Assembly: GCF_002310815.1 (NCBI RefSeq)
Contig: NZ_CP011032.1
Coordinates: 3,450,001-3,514,000 of the forward strand
Source: Pseudoalteromonas tunicata
GTDB lineage: Bacteria > Pseudomonadota > Gammaproteobacteria > Enterobacterales > Alteromonadaceae
Length of the DNA stretch: 64,000 nt
Direction of reading: 5' to 3'
Shown here: one piece after another, positions 21,943 to 30,842 of the stretch
Position numbering within the stretch: the stretch's first letter is position 1
How the letters are laid out: every line of letters begins with the position of its first letter
Program-made: the position numbers and the translations under genes
The notes under the pieces: model-generated
The model's input: only the letters and a program-made list of their open reading frames with translations
Database searches by the model: none
Told to the model about the DNA's origin: nothing

Positions 21943-23208
21943 TTACCATAATGCAACGTGAGCAGGGCTAAAACAAAATGCGGCTGAAGAGTTATTTTGC
22001 TCATCTGCTTTAACTGGCTTTGGCTCAGCTACTGGCTGGCCCTTATCTTCACCAGGGCGAGTTTCAGAAAAGTTTCGCTCTAAATCTGCGAGTAAATCTT
22101 CAATATCCTCAATACCCACTGAAATACGAATTAAAGTATCACCTACCCCAGCCTCTAAACGAGCCTGAGGATCCATTCCTGCATGAGTCATAGTCGCTGG
22201 ATGGCAAATTAAGCTTTCAACGCCACCTAAAGACTCAGCCAAGGTGAAGTGCTTGCAATTAGTTAAAAAACGAGCTGCATCGTTGATATCACCTTTAATA
22301 TCAAAACTAACCATACCGCCAAAACCACGCTGTTGCTGTTTAGCTAATTGATGTTGCGGGTGAGATTCAAGCCCAGGGTAATAAACACTTTTAACAAAAG
22401 GGCTACGCTCTAAATATTCGGCGATTAAAAAGGCATTTTGCTCATGTTGCTTGATCCGGACATTCAAAGTGCGAATACCGCGCAAAGTTAAATAACTATC
22501 AAATGGTGCGCCGGTAATGCCAATATTATTAGCCCACCAAGCAAGCTCATCACCAAGCTCTTGAGTACGAGCAATCACCGCACCACCAACAACATCCGAG
22601 TGTCCATTAATATATTTAGTTGTTGAATGCACAACAACATCAACACCAAATTCAATAGGATTTTGCAATGCTGGCGATAAAAACGTGTTATCCGCAGCAA
22701 CTAAAGCACCACATTTTTTTGCTGTAGCAACAACTTTAGCAATATCAGTTAAACGTAAAAGCGGATTACTTGGCGTCTCAATCCAAATTAACTTAGGTTT
22801 AATTTGTTCAATATCATCAAAACTCTTATCTAGAGTAAAATTAACAACTTTTAATTTTAATAAGCCACGCTTTTCTAAACTAGTGAAAAGACGATAACTA
22901 CCACCATAACAATCATGAGGGATCACTAAAGTGTCTTGGCTTGATAACAGCTGAGTCACTAAATGAACCGCAGCCATGCCTGTTGCGGTAACTATACCTT
23001 TTGCGCCACCTTCAAGCTCAGCTAATGTTTCAGCTAAGATATCTCGAGTTGGATTACCACTGCGGCCATAATCATATGCGCGCTTGGTATTAAAATCGGC
23101 AAAAGAATAAGTTGTTGATAAATATAGAGGTGGCACGACTGCGCCGTGATGTTTATCAGCTTCTATTCCTTTACGGACTGCGATAGTCGCTTTTTTGGTA
23201 TCGTTCAT
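21943..23208 (-). CDS. metB: Cystathionine gamma-synthase
   Basis: PLP enzyme joining O-succinylhomoserine and cysteine. PLP-binding Lys198 lies in HSTTKYINGHSD. RSGNPT (49-54), DCYGGSY (99-105) and SLGGVESL are also present. The ATG at 23206-23208 gives 421 residues; a GTG four codons earlier overlaps the likely ribosome site. The normal family length is about 386. The extra C-terminal tail of about 35-40 residues (from about RPGEDKGQ) is rich in Lys, Glu and Pro and ends SSAAFCFSPAHVALW. Linked to metL, opposite metJ. Confidence 0.92.
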   Translation of the reverse strand: MNDTKKATIAVRKGIEADKHHGAVVPPLYLSTTYSFADFNTKRAYDYGRSGNPTRDILAETLAELEGGAKGIVTATGMAAVHLVTQLLSSQDTLVIPHDCYGGSYRLFTSLEKRGLLKLKVVNFTLDKSFDDIEQIKPKLIWIETPSNPLLRLTDIAKVVATAKKCGALVAADNTFLSPALQNPIEFGVDVVVHSTTKYINGHSDVVGGAVIARTQELGDELAWWANNIGITGAPFDSYLTLRGIRTLNVRIKQHEQNAFLIAEYLERSPFVKSVYYPGLESHPQHQLAKQQQRGFGGMVSFDIKGDINDAARFLTNCKHFTLAESLGGVESLICHPATMTHAGMDPQARLEAGVGDTLIRISVGIEDIEDLLADLERNFSETRPGEDKGQPVAEPKPVKADEQNNSSAAFCFSPAHVALW

Positions 23209-23220
23209 TTTAAAACCCAC

Positions 23221-23307
23221 AAACAGTTAGATGTTTAGACGTCTAAAAGGTTAAATTAACACAAGGCAGAAGTCAAAACATTTATACGTCTAAATAGCTA
23301 AATAAAT
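23221..23307. promoter_or_regulatory. Met boxes (MetJ operators) between metB and metJ
   Basis: Tandem 8-bp repeats resembling AGACGTCT occur in two groups. The first is AAACAGTT, AGATGTTT, AGACGTCT (23221-23244), one box being perfect. The second is ATACGTCT, AAATAGCT, AAATAAAT (23284-23307). Contiguous 8-mers are what cooperative MetJ dimers bind. Position between divergent metB and metJ supports control of both. Confidence 0.75.
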
Positions 23308-23452
23308 GGTATTTGACTATATATTTTAAACCGATAAAATTTCGCCACGACAAAGCCAATAACTTTAGATTATAGATAATATTCTTTGGGATTTTTAATA
23401 ATTACAACATTGGCAAACAAGGCACGCAGTTCAATTAAGGCAACCAATATTT

Positions 23453-23776
23453 ATGGCAACAAAATGGAATGGTGAATATATTCACCCATATGCAGAACAC
23501 GGTAAAAAATCTGAGCAAGTAAAAAAAATTACCGTTTCTATCCCACTAAATGTATTAAAAGTTTTAACCGATGAACGCACTCGTCGCCAAGTTAATAACT
23601 TACGCCACGCCACCAACAGTGAATTGTTATGTGAAGCATTTCTTCATGCTTTTACTGGTCAGCCACTGCCTAATGATGAAGATTTACGCAAAGATAACCC
23701 TGAGCACGTTCCAGCCGAAGTGCGCGACATAATGCTCAGAATGGGCTTAGAATTACCCGTTTTAGAAGACGAATAA
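23453..23776 (+). CDS. metJ: Methionine repressor MetJ
   Basis: Ribbon-helix-helix repressor using S-adenosylmethionine as corepressor. 107 residues. The DNA-contacting beta strand KKITVSIP and following helices, with [26 protein letters not shown], are as in enterobacterial MetJ. It is transcribed away from metB with Met boxes between, giving autoregulation. A strong terminator follows immediately. Confidence 0.97.
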   Translation: MATKWNGEYIHPYAEHGKKSEQVKKITVSIPLNVLKVLTDERTRRQVNNLRHATNSELLCEAFLHAFTGQPLPNDEDLRKDNPEHVPAEVRDIMLRMGLELPVLEDE

Positions 23777-23808
23777 AAAAAGCCTCAACTAAGTTGAGGC
23801 TTTTTTTT
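23775..23808. terminator. Bidirectional terminator between metJ and malic enzyme
   Basis: Stem AAAAAAAGCCTCAAC (23775-23789) / GTTGAGGCTTTTTTT (23793-23807) with a 3-nt loop, directly after the metJ stop and before the convergent malic enzyme stop. Confidence 0.85.
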
Positions 23809-23818
23809 AACGTAAAAA

Positions 23819-25060
23819 TTACTGCATGTAATTTTCAGGTAAAGGAATTCGCGCAACACCTGAAGCTACGGCAGCTTGCGCTACCGCTAATGCTACACGT
23901 GGCAACAAACGCGGATCCATTGGTTTTGGAATAATATAATGTGCGCCAAATTCTAACGAATCGACACCGGCAGCTTGCAATACTTCAGCAGGCACAGGCT
24001 CTTTAGCAATTTGACGAATTGCATTTACAGCAGCAATTTTCATTTCATCATTAATCCTTTTTGCCCTAACATCGAGCGCACCACGAAAAATAAACGGAAA
24101 ACACAAAACATTATTAACTTGGTTTGGATAATCAGAACGACCTGTTGCCATAATTAAATCTGTACGCGCAGCATTAGCTTCATCAGGATGAATTTCAGGA
24201 TCTGGATTTGAACAAGCAAATACCACTGGTTTATCAGCCATCAACTTTAAGTCATCAGCAGAAATTAAATTAGGGCCAGATACACCAACAAAGACATCGG
24301 CATCGGTAATTACATCTTGCAAGGTACGCTTATCAGTATTATTTGCAAACAGTTCTTTATACTCATTTAAATCATCACGACGGGTATGAATAACACCTTT
24401 GCGATCAAGCATATAAATATGTTCACGCTGAGCACCACATTTAATTAGCAACTCCATACATGCAATTGCAGCAGCGCCCGCACCCAAACAAACAATTTGT
24501 GCATCGTGCAGATTTTTGCCTTGAACTTCTAACGCATTAAGCATACCTGCAGCCGTCACAATCGCTGTACCGTGCTGATCATCATGAAATACTGGGATAT
24601 CACAACGCTCAATTAGTGCTTTTTCAATTTCAAAACATTCAGGTGCCTTGATATCTTCAAGATTAATACCGCCAAATGTATCAGCAATATTTTCAACCGT
24701 ATTAATAAAGTCTTCGGTAGTACGGTGCTTTACTTCAATATCGATAGAATCAATTCCAGCAAAACGCTTAAATAATAGTGCTTTACCTTCCATTACGGGC
24801 TTAGATGCTAATGGCCCTAAATTACCCAATCCTAAAATGGCAGTTCCATTTGAGATAACAGCAACTAAATTGCCCTTAGCGGTATATTTATAAGCATCGG
24901 CTGGATTTGCTGCGATTTCACGAACAGGTTCAGCAACGCCAGGGCTATAAGCTAGCGCAAGATCTTTTGCTGTTTCAGCTGGTTTAGTCAATTCAATACT
25001 GATTTTACCTGGAACGGGTTCGGCGTGGTATTTTAAAGCTTGTTCTCTAAAGTCTGACAT
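23819..25060 (-). CDS. Malic enzyme (oxaloacetate-decarboxylating), short form
   Basis: Oxidative decarboxylation of malate to pyruvate. 413 residues: malic N-domain with LALAYSPGVAEPVREI and the Tyr/Lys catalytic region, metal-binding VFHDDQHGTAIV, then an NAD(P)-binding domain with VCLGAGAAAIACMELL. It aligns with the N-terminal half of MaeB but lacks the phosphotransacetylase domain, like single-domain enzymes in Shewanella and Vibrio. Cofactor preference (NADP or NAD) cannot be read with confidence. AGGA lies about 12 nt before the ATG. Confidence 0.9.
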   Translation of the reverse strand: MSDFREQALKYHAEPVPGKISIELTKPAETAKDLALAYSPGVAEPVREIAANPADAYKYTAKGNLVAVISNGTAILGLGNLGPLASKPVMEGKALLFKRFAGIDSIDIEVKHRTTEDFINTVENIADTFGGINLEDIKAPECFEIEKALIERCDIPVFHDDQHGTAIVTAAGMLNALEVQGKNLHDAQIVCLGAGAAAIACMELLIKCGAQREHIYMLDRKGVIHTRRDDLNEYKELFANNTDKRTLQDVITDADVFVGVSGPNLISADDLKLMADKPVVFACSNPDPEIHPDEANAARTDLIMATGRSDYPNQVNNVLCFPFIFRGALDVRAKRINDEMKIAAVNAIRQIAKEPVPAEVLQAAGVDSLEFGAHYIIPKPMDPRLLPRVALAVAQAAVASGVARIPLPENYMQ

Positions 25061-25658
25061 GAGGCGATATTTTCCTGCAAGAAGTTAAGTGTGAGAGTGA
25101 GATAAAATTCGCTACTGAGTTTAACGATACCTGTATTAAGCAGAATTTCAAGTAAAATACTGTCAAACAACAAAAAACGATCATTTGCCTATATTCTACC
25201 TAATTTTAGTGATTTTACTCCCCTTTTCACAGAAATTCCCCTTACTAACAACTTATTTATGCATATTAATAAACAAAATTATGAATATAAAACCAACAAA
25301 TACCACGTAAAACGCTATAAAAAAACACCTATCTATAACCGAAATAAGCACTCTTACAATTGATACAAGTTAAAATCAAAGTTCACCATAAAAACCATTA
25401 TTAATGAAGGATAACCCACATATCACGAAAAATAATAACAGATATGACCAGATAAAAACCTTTTCCTCACCATCACTTAGTACTAAAAACAACCACCTTA
25501 TAAACTCTTTTTTAAATGCCTAAACTGAATAAATTTTCATATTTAATCGTTAGTATTTTTACGATTACTTTTGGTTAGCTTGTGCCAGATCAAACTATGT
25601 TTGAGCTCGCCACTTATAATTTAAGCCTCATTCATCAGCATTATTTAAGGCATTCGTC
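25061..25658. other. Intergenic region between malic enzyme and hemN
   Basis: 598 bp of very AT-rich sequence between divergent genes. The right end carries the hemN promoter with its FNR-type site (25580-25620). The left end must hold the malic enzyme promoter, which I could not place. No open frame of note, repeat or RNA structure was seen in 25200-25560. Confidence 0.5.
25580..25620 (+). promoter_or_regulatory. FNR-type class II promoter of hemN
   Basis: TTGTGCCAGATCAA (25580-25593) matches 8 of 10 fixed positions of the FNR/EtrA site TTGAT-N4-ATCAA. A perfect TATAAT -10 lies at 25615-25620. A start about 7-8 nt after the -10 puts the site centre (25586.5) at about -41.5, the class II activation distance. 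hemN is a well-known target of FNR-type regulators. Confidence 0.65.
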
Positions 25659-27029
25659 GTGCAAAATACTATCGATTGGGATGATTCTCTGATCAAAAAA
25701 TATAACGTATCTGGCCCAAGATATACCTCTTACCCCACGGCATTGTCATTTAATGACGGCTTTTCCAAACAAGATATGCTCAGCGCACTGGCGCAAACCA
25801 ACAATAAAAAGCTATCTCTTTATATTCATATCCCTTTTTGTCATCAGCTGTGTTACTACTGCGGCTGCAATAAGATTGTGACACGCCATCAACACAAAGC
25901 AGACTTGTACCTCGATTATTTAGAACAAGAAATAACAGCGCAGGCAAAGCTTTATCAGCATTACGAAGTAGAACAGCTTCATTTAGGTGGTGGCACGCCA
26001 ACATTTTTAGATCAAGCACAAATGACTCGACTAATTAACATGCTAAACCAGCATTTTCAGTTCAAAGCAGATGCGCAAAAAGGAATCGAAATTGATCCCA
26101 GATCACTTGCGGAGAATATGCTATCCGTGCTGTTTCAATTAGGATTTAACCGAGTATCATTTGGTATTCAAGATTTTAATGATGATGTACAAAAGGCCGT
26201 AAACCGTGAACAATGCGCCGAAAATGTTGCTAACTTAGTCATTGAAGCACGCCAACTTGGTTTTAAATCGGTTAATGCCGATATGATTTATGGCCTACCA
26301 TTACAAACACCTGAGAGCTTTGCTGCGACGATAGATCAACTTATCAGCCTTTCACCTGATAGAGTCTCTGTTTTTAACTATGCCCATCTTCCCGATCGGT
26401 TTGCCGCACAAAGAAAAATAAAAGACCAAGACCTGCCTTGCGCCACTGACAAGCTGGCAATGTTTAAAAATACCCTAGCGCAAATGACCGCTGCAGGTTA
26501 TGTCTTAATTGGAATGGATCATTTTGCTAAAAAAGATGACAGTTTAGCAATAGCCCAACAACAAGGTCTTTTACATCGTAACTTTCAAGGTTATACCACA
26601 CATGGAGATTGTGATTTACTCGGCTTAGGTGTGTCTTCAATCTCTCAAGTTGGCAATAGTATTTTTCAAAATCCCAAAGAGCTCAAAGGCTATTACCAAG
26701 CGGTTGAAACCTCTGGTATTGCGGTTTGTAAAGGGCTGACATTAAATGATGACGATTGCCTAAGAGCCGATGTTATTCGCCAATTAATTTGCCACTTCAC
26801 ACTTGATATACCAACGATTGAGCGTCAGTATGGTATTAACTTTAAAGTCTACTTTGCATCAGCTTTAGTGCAATTACAGACTCTAGCAGCAGACAATATG
26901 CTGTCTGTTGAACCAAAGACGATAACTGTAACAGCAAAGGGGCGTTTATTTATTCGCATCATTTGTATGGCTTTTGATGCCTATTTACAGCGCCAAGCAA
27001 AACTCACTCGTTTTTCACAAGTAATTTAG
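25659..27029 (+). CDS. hemN: Oxygen-independent coproporphyrinogen III oxidase
   Basis: Radical SAM enzyme making protoporphyrinogen IX without oxygen for heme. 456 residues, equal in length to enterobacterial HemN. The 4Fe-4S ligands are Cys61, Cys65 and Cys68 in HIPFCHQLCYYCGC, followed by Cys70, and LHLGGGTPTFL is the SAM-binding GGGTP. The N-terminal VSGPRYTSYPTA marks true HemN rather than HemW. GTG start. Regulation by oxygen is suggested by the FNR-type site upstream. A terminator follows at 27052. Confidence 0.95.
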   Translation: MQNTIDWDDSLIKKYNVSGPRYTSYPTALSFNDGFSKQDMLSALAQTNNKKLSLYIHIPFCHQLCYYCGCNKIVTRHQHKADLYLDYLEQEITAQAKLYQHYEVEQLHLGGGTPTFLDQAQMTRLINMLNQHFQFKADAQKGIEIDPRSLAENMLSVLFQLGFNRVSFGIQDFNDDVQKAVNREQCAENVANLVIEARQLGFKSVNADMIYGLPLQTPESFAATIDQLISLSPDRVSVFNYAHLPDRFAAQRKIKDQDLPCATDKLAMFKNTLAQMTAAGYVLIGMDHFAKKDDSLAIAQQQGLLHRNFQGYTTHGDCDLLGLGVSSISQVGNSIFQNPKELKGYYQAVETSGIAVCKGLTLNDDDCLRADVIRQLICHFTLDIPTIERQYGINFKVYFASALVQLQTLAADNMLSVEPKTITVTAKGRLFIRIICMAFDAYLQRQAKLTRFSQVI

Positions 27030-27051
27030 CCTTAATAAGTGATATGCAATA

Positions 27052-27081
27052 AAAAAGAGCGACTCAATGGTCGCTCTTTTT
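27052..27081. terminator. Bidirectional terminator between hemN and DUF2489 gene
   Basis: Stem AAAAAGAGCGAC / GTCGCTCTTTTT (12 bp) with a 6-nt loop between convergent genes. Confidence 0.85.
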
Positions 27082-27094
27082 ACAACTGAAACGA

Positions 27095-27592
27095 TTAAAT
27101 CACCGTTTTTGTGGCAGGGTCTGCAGGAAAGCGCTCGATGATTAACACCAAATCTTGCATAATTTCAGCTTCAAATTCTTCTTCTTTACGCCAACGTAAA
27201 GAATCTTGCTGAAAAATTTCTTTCTTTGAATATTTTTTACGCGCCTGATGAGTGGGCATTTCTTTCACTGCATCATACATTTTAAAAACACCAGGATAAG
27301 CCAGAGCTAAATCTTGCTCTTGTTCAAACTGGTATTGCGACATTAATACCCAAATTCGCAAACAACCTTCAGAATATTCACACTGCTTTTCCTTCATTGC
27401 TTTGGCAATTAAATTAATGCTGTCTGATAACTTTAGGTTTTTTTGCGCTTGCTGAGCTTGATATTGAGCCTTCTTTTCAGCAACTTTTTCATTTTGTACT
27501 TTTACTTGGAGCAATAAACGGCCAGCATAAAATGCCAACCCTGCAATAATAATCGCACCTAAAATCAAGCTTACGATTAATAGCACACTCAT
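27095..27592 (-). CDS. DUF2489 family membrane protein
   Basis: 165 residues: one N-terminal membrane helix (about 3-26), a charged coiled-coil segment (about 30-60) and a soluble C-terminal domain containing EGCLRIWVLMSQYQF. This matches DUF2489, a gammaproteobacterial family of unknown function usually found next to yihI. It overlaps the yihI stop by 4 bp, so the two are translationally coupled. Confidence 0.75.
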   Translation of the reverse strand: MSVLLIVSLILGAIIIAGLAFYAGRLLLQVKVQNEKVAEKKAQYQAQQAQKNLKLSDSINLIAKAMKEKQCEYSEGCLRIWVLMSQYQFEQEQDLALAYPGVFKMYDAVKEMPTHQARKKYSKKEIFQQDSLRWRKEEEFEAEIMQDLVLIIERFPADPATKTVI

Positions 27593-28167
27593 TTATCATC
27601 CTCGTCATCATCAAGCCATTCATCAGCTAAATTGTTTGATAAAAATTGGCTATATAAATCATCACCTTGCTCATCATCATCATCTTCATCTTCAATACCC
27701 AGTAATTCACAAAGGGCTTGATGGCGCGCAATTTTGGTATTGAAGTATTTAGCATCTTTACCAACTAATAATTCACCACTTTCATGACGATCAATTAAAT
27801 CAAGTAAACGTTGGTCATTTTCTAATTGCTCTAACTCTTGCTCAGGCGACAACTCAACTGGCACAACTTTCTTAAGCTCGACCTGTGGCTCTAAATGACG
27901 TTTAAGCACTGGCTCTGGCACAATTACAGCTGCAGCACCTGCAACTAGGCTAACAGGCTTTTTACTGCCCTTTCCTGGTTGACTATCTTTTTTTACATTC
28001 GTTTCTTGTTGGCTATTTTTGCCTTCAACAGCATTACGCGTACCAGGTTTATTGCCTGTTTTTGCTTTAGCACGCACTTCTTTTAGTGCACGCATTTCTT
28101 TTAATTTGTCTTTACTTAATTTTTTTGGGGCAAGACTGCCGCCTTTACGTGTTTTCGTTCTGCTCAT
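27589..28167 (-). CDS. yihI: Der GTPase-activating protein YihI
   Basis: Regulates the ribosome-assembly GTPase Der. 192 residues: a highly basic, disordered N-terminus (MSRTKTRKGGSLAPKK and following), then a conserved C-terminal helical segment LENDQRLLDLIDRHESGE and an acidic tail (DEDDDDEQGDD). This basic-to-acidic layout is characteristic of YihI. First gene of the yihI-DUF2489 pair. Confidence 0.85.
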   Translation of the reverse strand: MSRTKTRKGGSLAPKKLSKDKLKEMRALKEVRAKAKTGNKPGTRNAVEGKNSQQETNVKKDSQPGKGSKKPVSLVAGAAAVIVPEPVLKRHLEPQVELKKVVPVELSPEQELEQLENDQRLLDLIDRHESGELLVGKDAKYFNTKIARHQALCELLGIEDEDDDDEQGDDLYSQFLSNNLADEWLDDDEDDK

Positions 28168-28222
28168 TTGCTTTCAACCGTTCAGTAATTGGGTGTATTT
28201 TACATCAATAGGAGGGATTTCG

Positions 28223-28861
28223 TTATGGCTTTTTAAAAATGATTACGTCATTACCAACAAACTCAACCATTAAATTGTCTCGTTTTGCTAAAAATTCAAA
28301 TGTTGCCCGACTAAAAAAAGAAACGTGAGTTGGATCGTTTTTATAATGCCAATTTAAAAACCTTGCATGATCAATCACAAGTTTAGTCATTAATGCCAAA
28401 ACGCCACCTGATTTAACCAATGACAGCAATAGCGGCCACTCTTTTGCAGGTTGATTAAAATGCTCGATTACCTCAGTACAAGTGACAAAATCATACTGCT
28501 GCCGTAATACAGTTTTATCTGGAGCATAAAAAATATCATACACGTTCATCTCATAACCTTGCTCAGTCAACATATGTGCCAAAGCAGGACCTGGTCCACA
28601 GCCAAAATCAAGCCCTGAACTATTAGGCGTAATTTGCTCAACGAGAGGGTCAATGACTCGCTGTAAAAAACGCAGATAGCCCAAATCCTCGATATTATTA
28701 TCATGATTGTCATACATCGCTTTTTCATCTTCTCGATTGAGATAAAAAGCTTCAGGAACAAATACTAGATGGCAAACTGAGCATTGAACATATTCACGGC
28801 GTTTATCGGTATGAAAGTGTGATACAGCTTCAGCACCACAAAGTGTGCAGCAATAAGTCAT
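28223..28861 (-). CDS. Class I SAM methyltransferase with N-terminal zinc-binding motif
   Basis: 212 residues. The N-terminus has two CxxC pairs (Cys5/Cys8 and Cys27/Cys30), suggesting a zinc ribbon. A Rossmann methyltransferase domain follows with motif I LDFGCGPGPA (about 84-93) and a post-motif YDFVTCTEVIEHF typical of Methyltransf_23-type enzymes. The substrate is unknown. No ribosome site is evident. It lies 55 bp upstream of yihI on the same strand. Confidence 0.75.
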   Translation of the reverse strand: MTYCCTLCGAEAVSHFHTDKRREYVQCSVCHLVFVPEAFYLNREDEKAMYDNHDNNIEDLGYLRFLQRVIDPLVEQITPNSSGLDFGCGPGPALAHMLTEQGYEMNVYDIFYAPDKTVLRQQYDFVTCTEVIEHFNQPAKEWPLLLSLVKSGGVLALMTKLVIDHARFLNWHYKNDPTHVSFFSRATFEFLAKRDNLMVEFVGNDVIIFKKP

Positions 28862-28904
28862 AGTATGATGGGTTAACAGGTGAATGGGTGCAGTATAACA
28901 AAAA

Positions 28905-29213
28905 ACAAAATAAAAAGGCGGTAGATTGCTCTACCGCCTACTAATTCGAGTGCCTAGTAACCTGGACACCTCTCCCTTCGACTGTTTGATCTTTGTCTTC
29001 AGTCATATTTTTATTATTTTTTTACTATCCATATTGTTTTTATTATTAAACTTCCATGAATTTTATTATTTTCGGTCTTCCTAACGCTTTCTTAGCATTC
29101 CTTTGTGAACTTAAAACTAAATAGCCTTAAAGTTCCAGTCCCCTTTACGCAAATTTATCGCTATAACTTCCGTATTTACGTCTTTCCATGTTGTTTTGTT
29201 TGTCTCTGCGACA
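28905..29213 (-). ncRNA. Candidate orphan RNA or small-ORF transcript, about 300 nt
   Basis: A minus-strand promoter-like pair, TTGTAA (29242-29247) and TATATT (29220-29225) with a 16-nt spacer, would start a transcript near 29213 that ends at the strong terminator 28917-28938. No standard gene lies between. The transcript could carry several tiny frames, the last being 21 codons at 28941-29006 (MTEDKDQTVEGRG...), which stops just before the hairpin. A 33-codon frame starts at about 29218, but its ATG lies at or before the predicted start point. Whether this is a regulatory RNA or a micropeptide gene is open; conservation was not tested. Confidence 0.35.
28917..28938 (-). terminator. Minus-strand terminator of an orphan transcript
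   Basis: GGCGGTAGA (28917-28925) / TCTACCGCC (28930-28938) with a TTGC loop. The minus strand continues TTTTTATTTTG. The methyltransferase gene starts downstream of it at 28861, so this terminates something coming from above 28940 where no normal gene lies. Confidence 0.7.
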
Positions 29214-29778
29214 GGCATTAATATACTTGTTAATAATTTTGTTACAACTAATTTATATAAAATAAATAAAAGAAATATTCAGCTGATTTTTGATTTATTT
29301 TAATTACATAGACTTAAGTATTACAACCAGATGATAAAGAGACTTTACGTACACGTAAACATGGCGATAATCTCACATAAAAAGTGAGATATATCTTACA
29401 AATGATATTTTCTACTTTTATTTTTGTATTATCATTTTTTACAATCAGCTTTAAATCTGCACAATAAACAACCAGATAAGGTAATAAAAAGCATGAAATT
29501 TATTTGAAATCCCCATTTAAACATTTATTGATACAGCCGAACACGTAATCTGTACTGGATAATAAATCTATCTCAGGCAGCTATTTCAACACTATCAGCG
29601 CTAGATTAACGTACAGTAGATATCCAATTGACGCGCCAATCAGTCTTGTTGCCCTTAAAAATCTCTGGCTAGAAATGAAAAATTTATATATTTAATCTTA
29701 ACTAACACGCTGGTAAATATCTTATCTTGAACCGCAGTTTATTAATATTTTCTATTGAAACTGAAATAACAAATACCC
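29214..29778. other. Gene-free AT-rich region
   Basis: Apart from the promoter-like elements at 29220-29247 I see no gene here. A short inverted repeat, TCTCAC (29372-29377) with AAGTGAGATA following, occurs in otherwise low-complexity AT-rich sequence. The stretch lies between the candidate orphan RNA and a damaged Sel1 gene and may include decayed sequence. Confidence 0.4.
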
Positions 29779-30075
29779 TTAACACTTAACTTGATTACTA
29801 CACAGTTGGTTTAATTCAATCCTCGCTTGTTTATGACCTTGCTTGGCAGCGTGTTGGTACCAAAAAAATGCCTTGGAAAAATCAGCCTGAACCCCTTCAC
29901 CATCTCGATACAATGAAGCTAAATTGGCCTGACCATACATATCGCCCTGCTCGGCAGCCACAGTAAAATTTTCAAATGCGTCAGCAAATAACCCTTGTTG
30001 ATAAAAATAAATTCCATCTTGATTGGCTTTATTGGGCTTAAAACCTTTATAAAGAGCTTCAGGACGACTCGGCAT
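29779..30075 (-). pseudogene. 5'-truncated Sel1-repeat protein
   Basis: 98 codons from the first ATG, containing about two Sel1 repeats (AAEQGDMYGQANLASLYRDG and the following AAKQGHKQAR), which usually mediate protein-protein contacts. The frame continues open upstream of this ATG with protein-like sequence (YQALRAEGLTLFGGIVE) until it runs into the truncated intron reverse transcriptase, and no ribosome site precedes the ATG. The real N-terminus, including any signal peptide, appears to have been deleted. It may still be translated, but I treat it as a remnant. Confidence 0.6.
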
Positions 30076-30098
30076 TTCAACAATGCCGCCAAATAAAG

Positions 30099-30320
30099 TC
30101 AGCCCCTCTGCACGTAGTGCTTGATAAGAGTAATGTTGCCAACAAGTTGCTGCTGATAAGCAGGCATGGTGATGCCATCAATACCAGCGGCTGCTTGTTT
30201 ATTGAGCTGACCCCAACTTTGATACAGGAAATCTTCCCTTAGTAATCCGTATAAGTTCTGAAACCTGTGTTTGGGGTGGCGCTGTGATTTAAATGTGATC
30301 GCGTTTAGTTCGGTTATCAT
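30099..30320 (-). pseudogene. Truncated group II intron reverse transcriptase/maturase
   Basis: The first 60 or so codons match the N-terminus of LtrA-type intron proteins (FQNLYGLLREDFLYQSW, then LNKQAAAGIDGIT). Normal length is over 400 residues. Homology stops near QQQLVGNI, and the remaining codons read in a different frame through the truncated Sel1 gene, marking the deletion joint at roughly 30110-30140. No YADD catalytic motif remains. Confidence 0.8.
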
Positions 30321-30842
30321 AGTGAGTCCAGCCCTACATTGTCCGGCCTATGTGTCTGCTAAACACGTGATATAACTGCCAGCCCCTTCGCCATGTGATC
30401 GGCTTTCCCGTCTCAAACTACTACGAACTGGTCTGACTGCCAAAGGGTCATCGTTGGCCTTGCTTTTGACTTAGCTTCCCTACCGCGTCCTTGCGGAACA
30501 CCTTTGGCTCTCTCAAGTTCCTGATGCATCTCTTTAAACATGCCACGGCTTAATAACTCCGCTGACTCGCCACAACCTCACTCATTACGGTTGCTTTGCT
30601 TGGACTTCAGTGGCGTTACAAACCTCGTCAGTCAGACTGTATTTATCGGAGCGATCTCAGCACTTCAGGGACACGGATCCCCTGTGGCCTACTTAATTCT
30701 CTGTGTACGCTTCACCTATCTTGTTCGCTGAAAAAAAAAAACAGCTCCGCCATAGGCGCAACACTCGATACGGGTGGTGAGTTAAACCTTACCCGACAGG
30801 GACTTGCACCCTGCAAGATGCATCAAGCTTCGCTTGACGCAC
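30100..30842 (-). mobile_element. Group II intron remnant (5' ribozyme and start of RT)
   Basis: Read on the minus strand, the element begins GTGCG at 30842, the group II 5' consensus. It continues with a domain I-like stem (GCAGGGTGCAAGTCCC) and later CCGCAAGGACGCGG, GACGGGAAAGCCG and ATGGCGAAGGGG, all typical of bacterial group II ribozymes. About 520 nt of domains I-III precede the reverse-transcriptase start at 30320. The intron is broken inside domain IV: most of the maturase and domains V-VI are absent, so it cannot splice or move. It interrupts the gene at 30842-31446. Confidence 0.8.
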
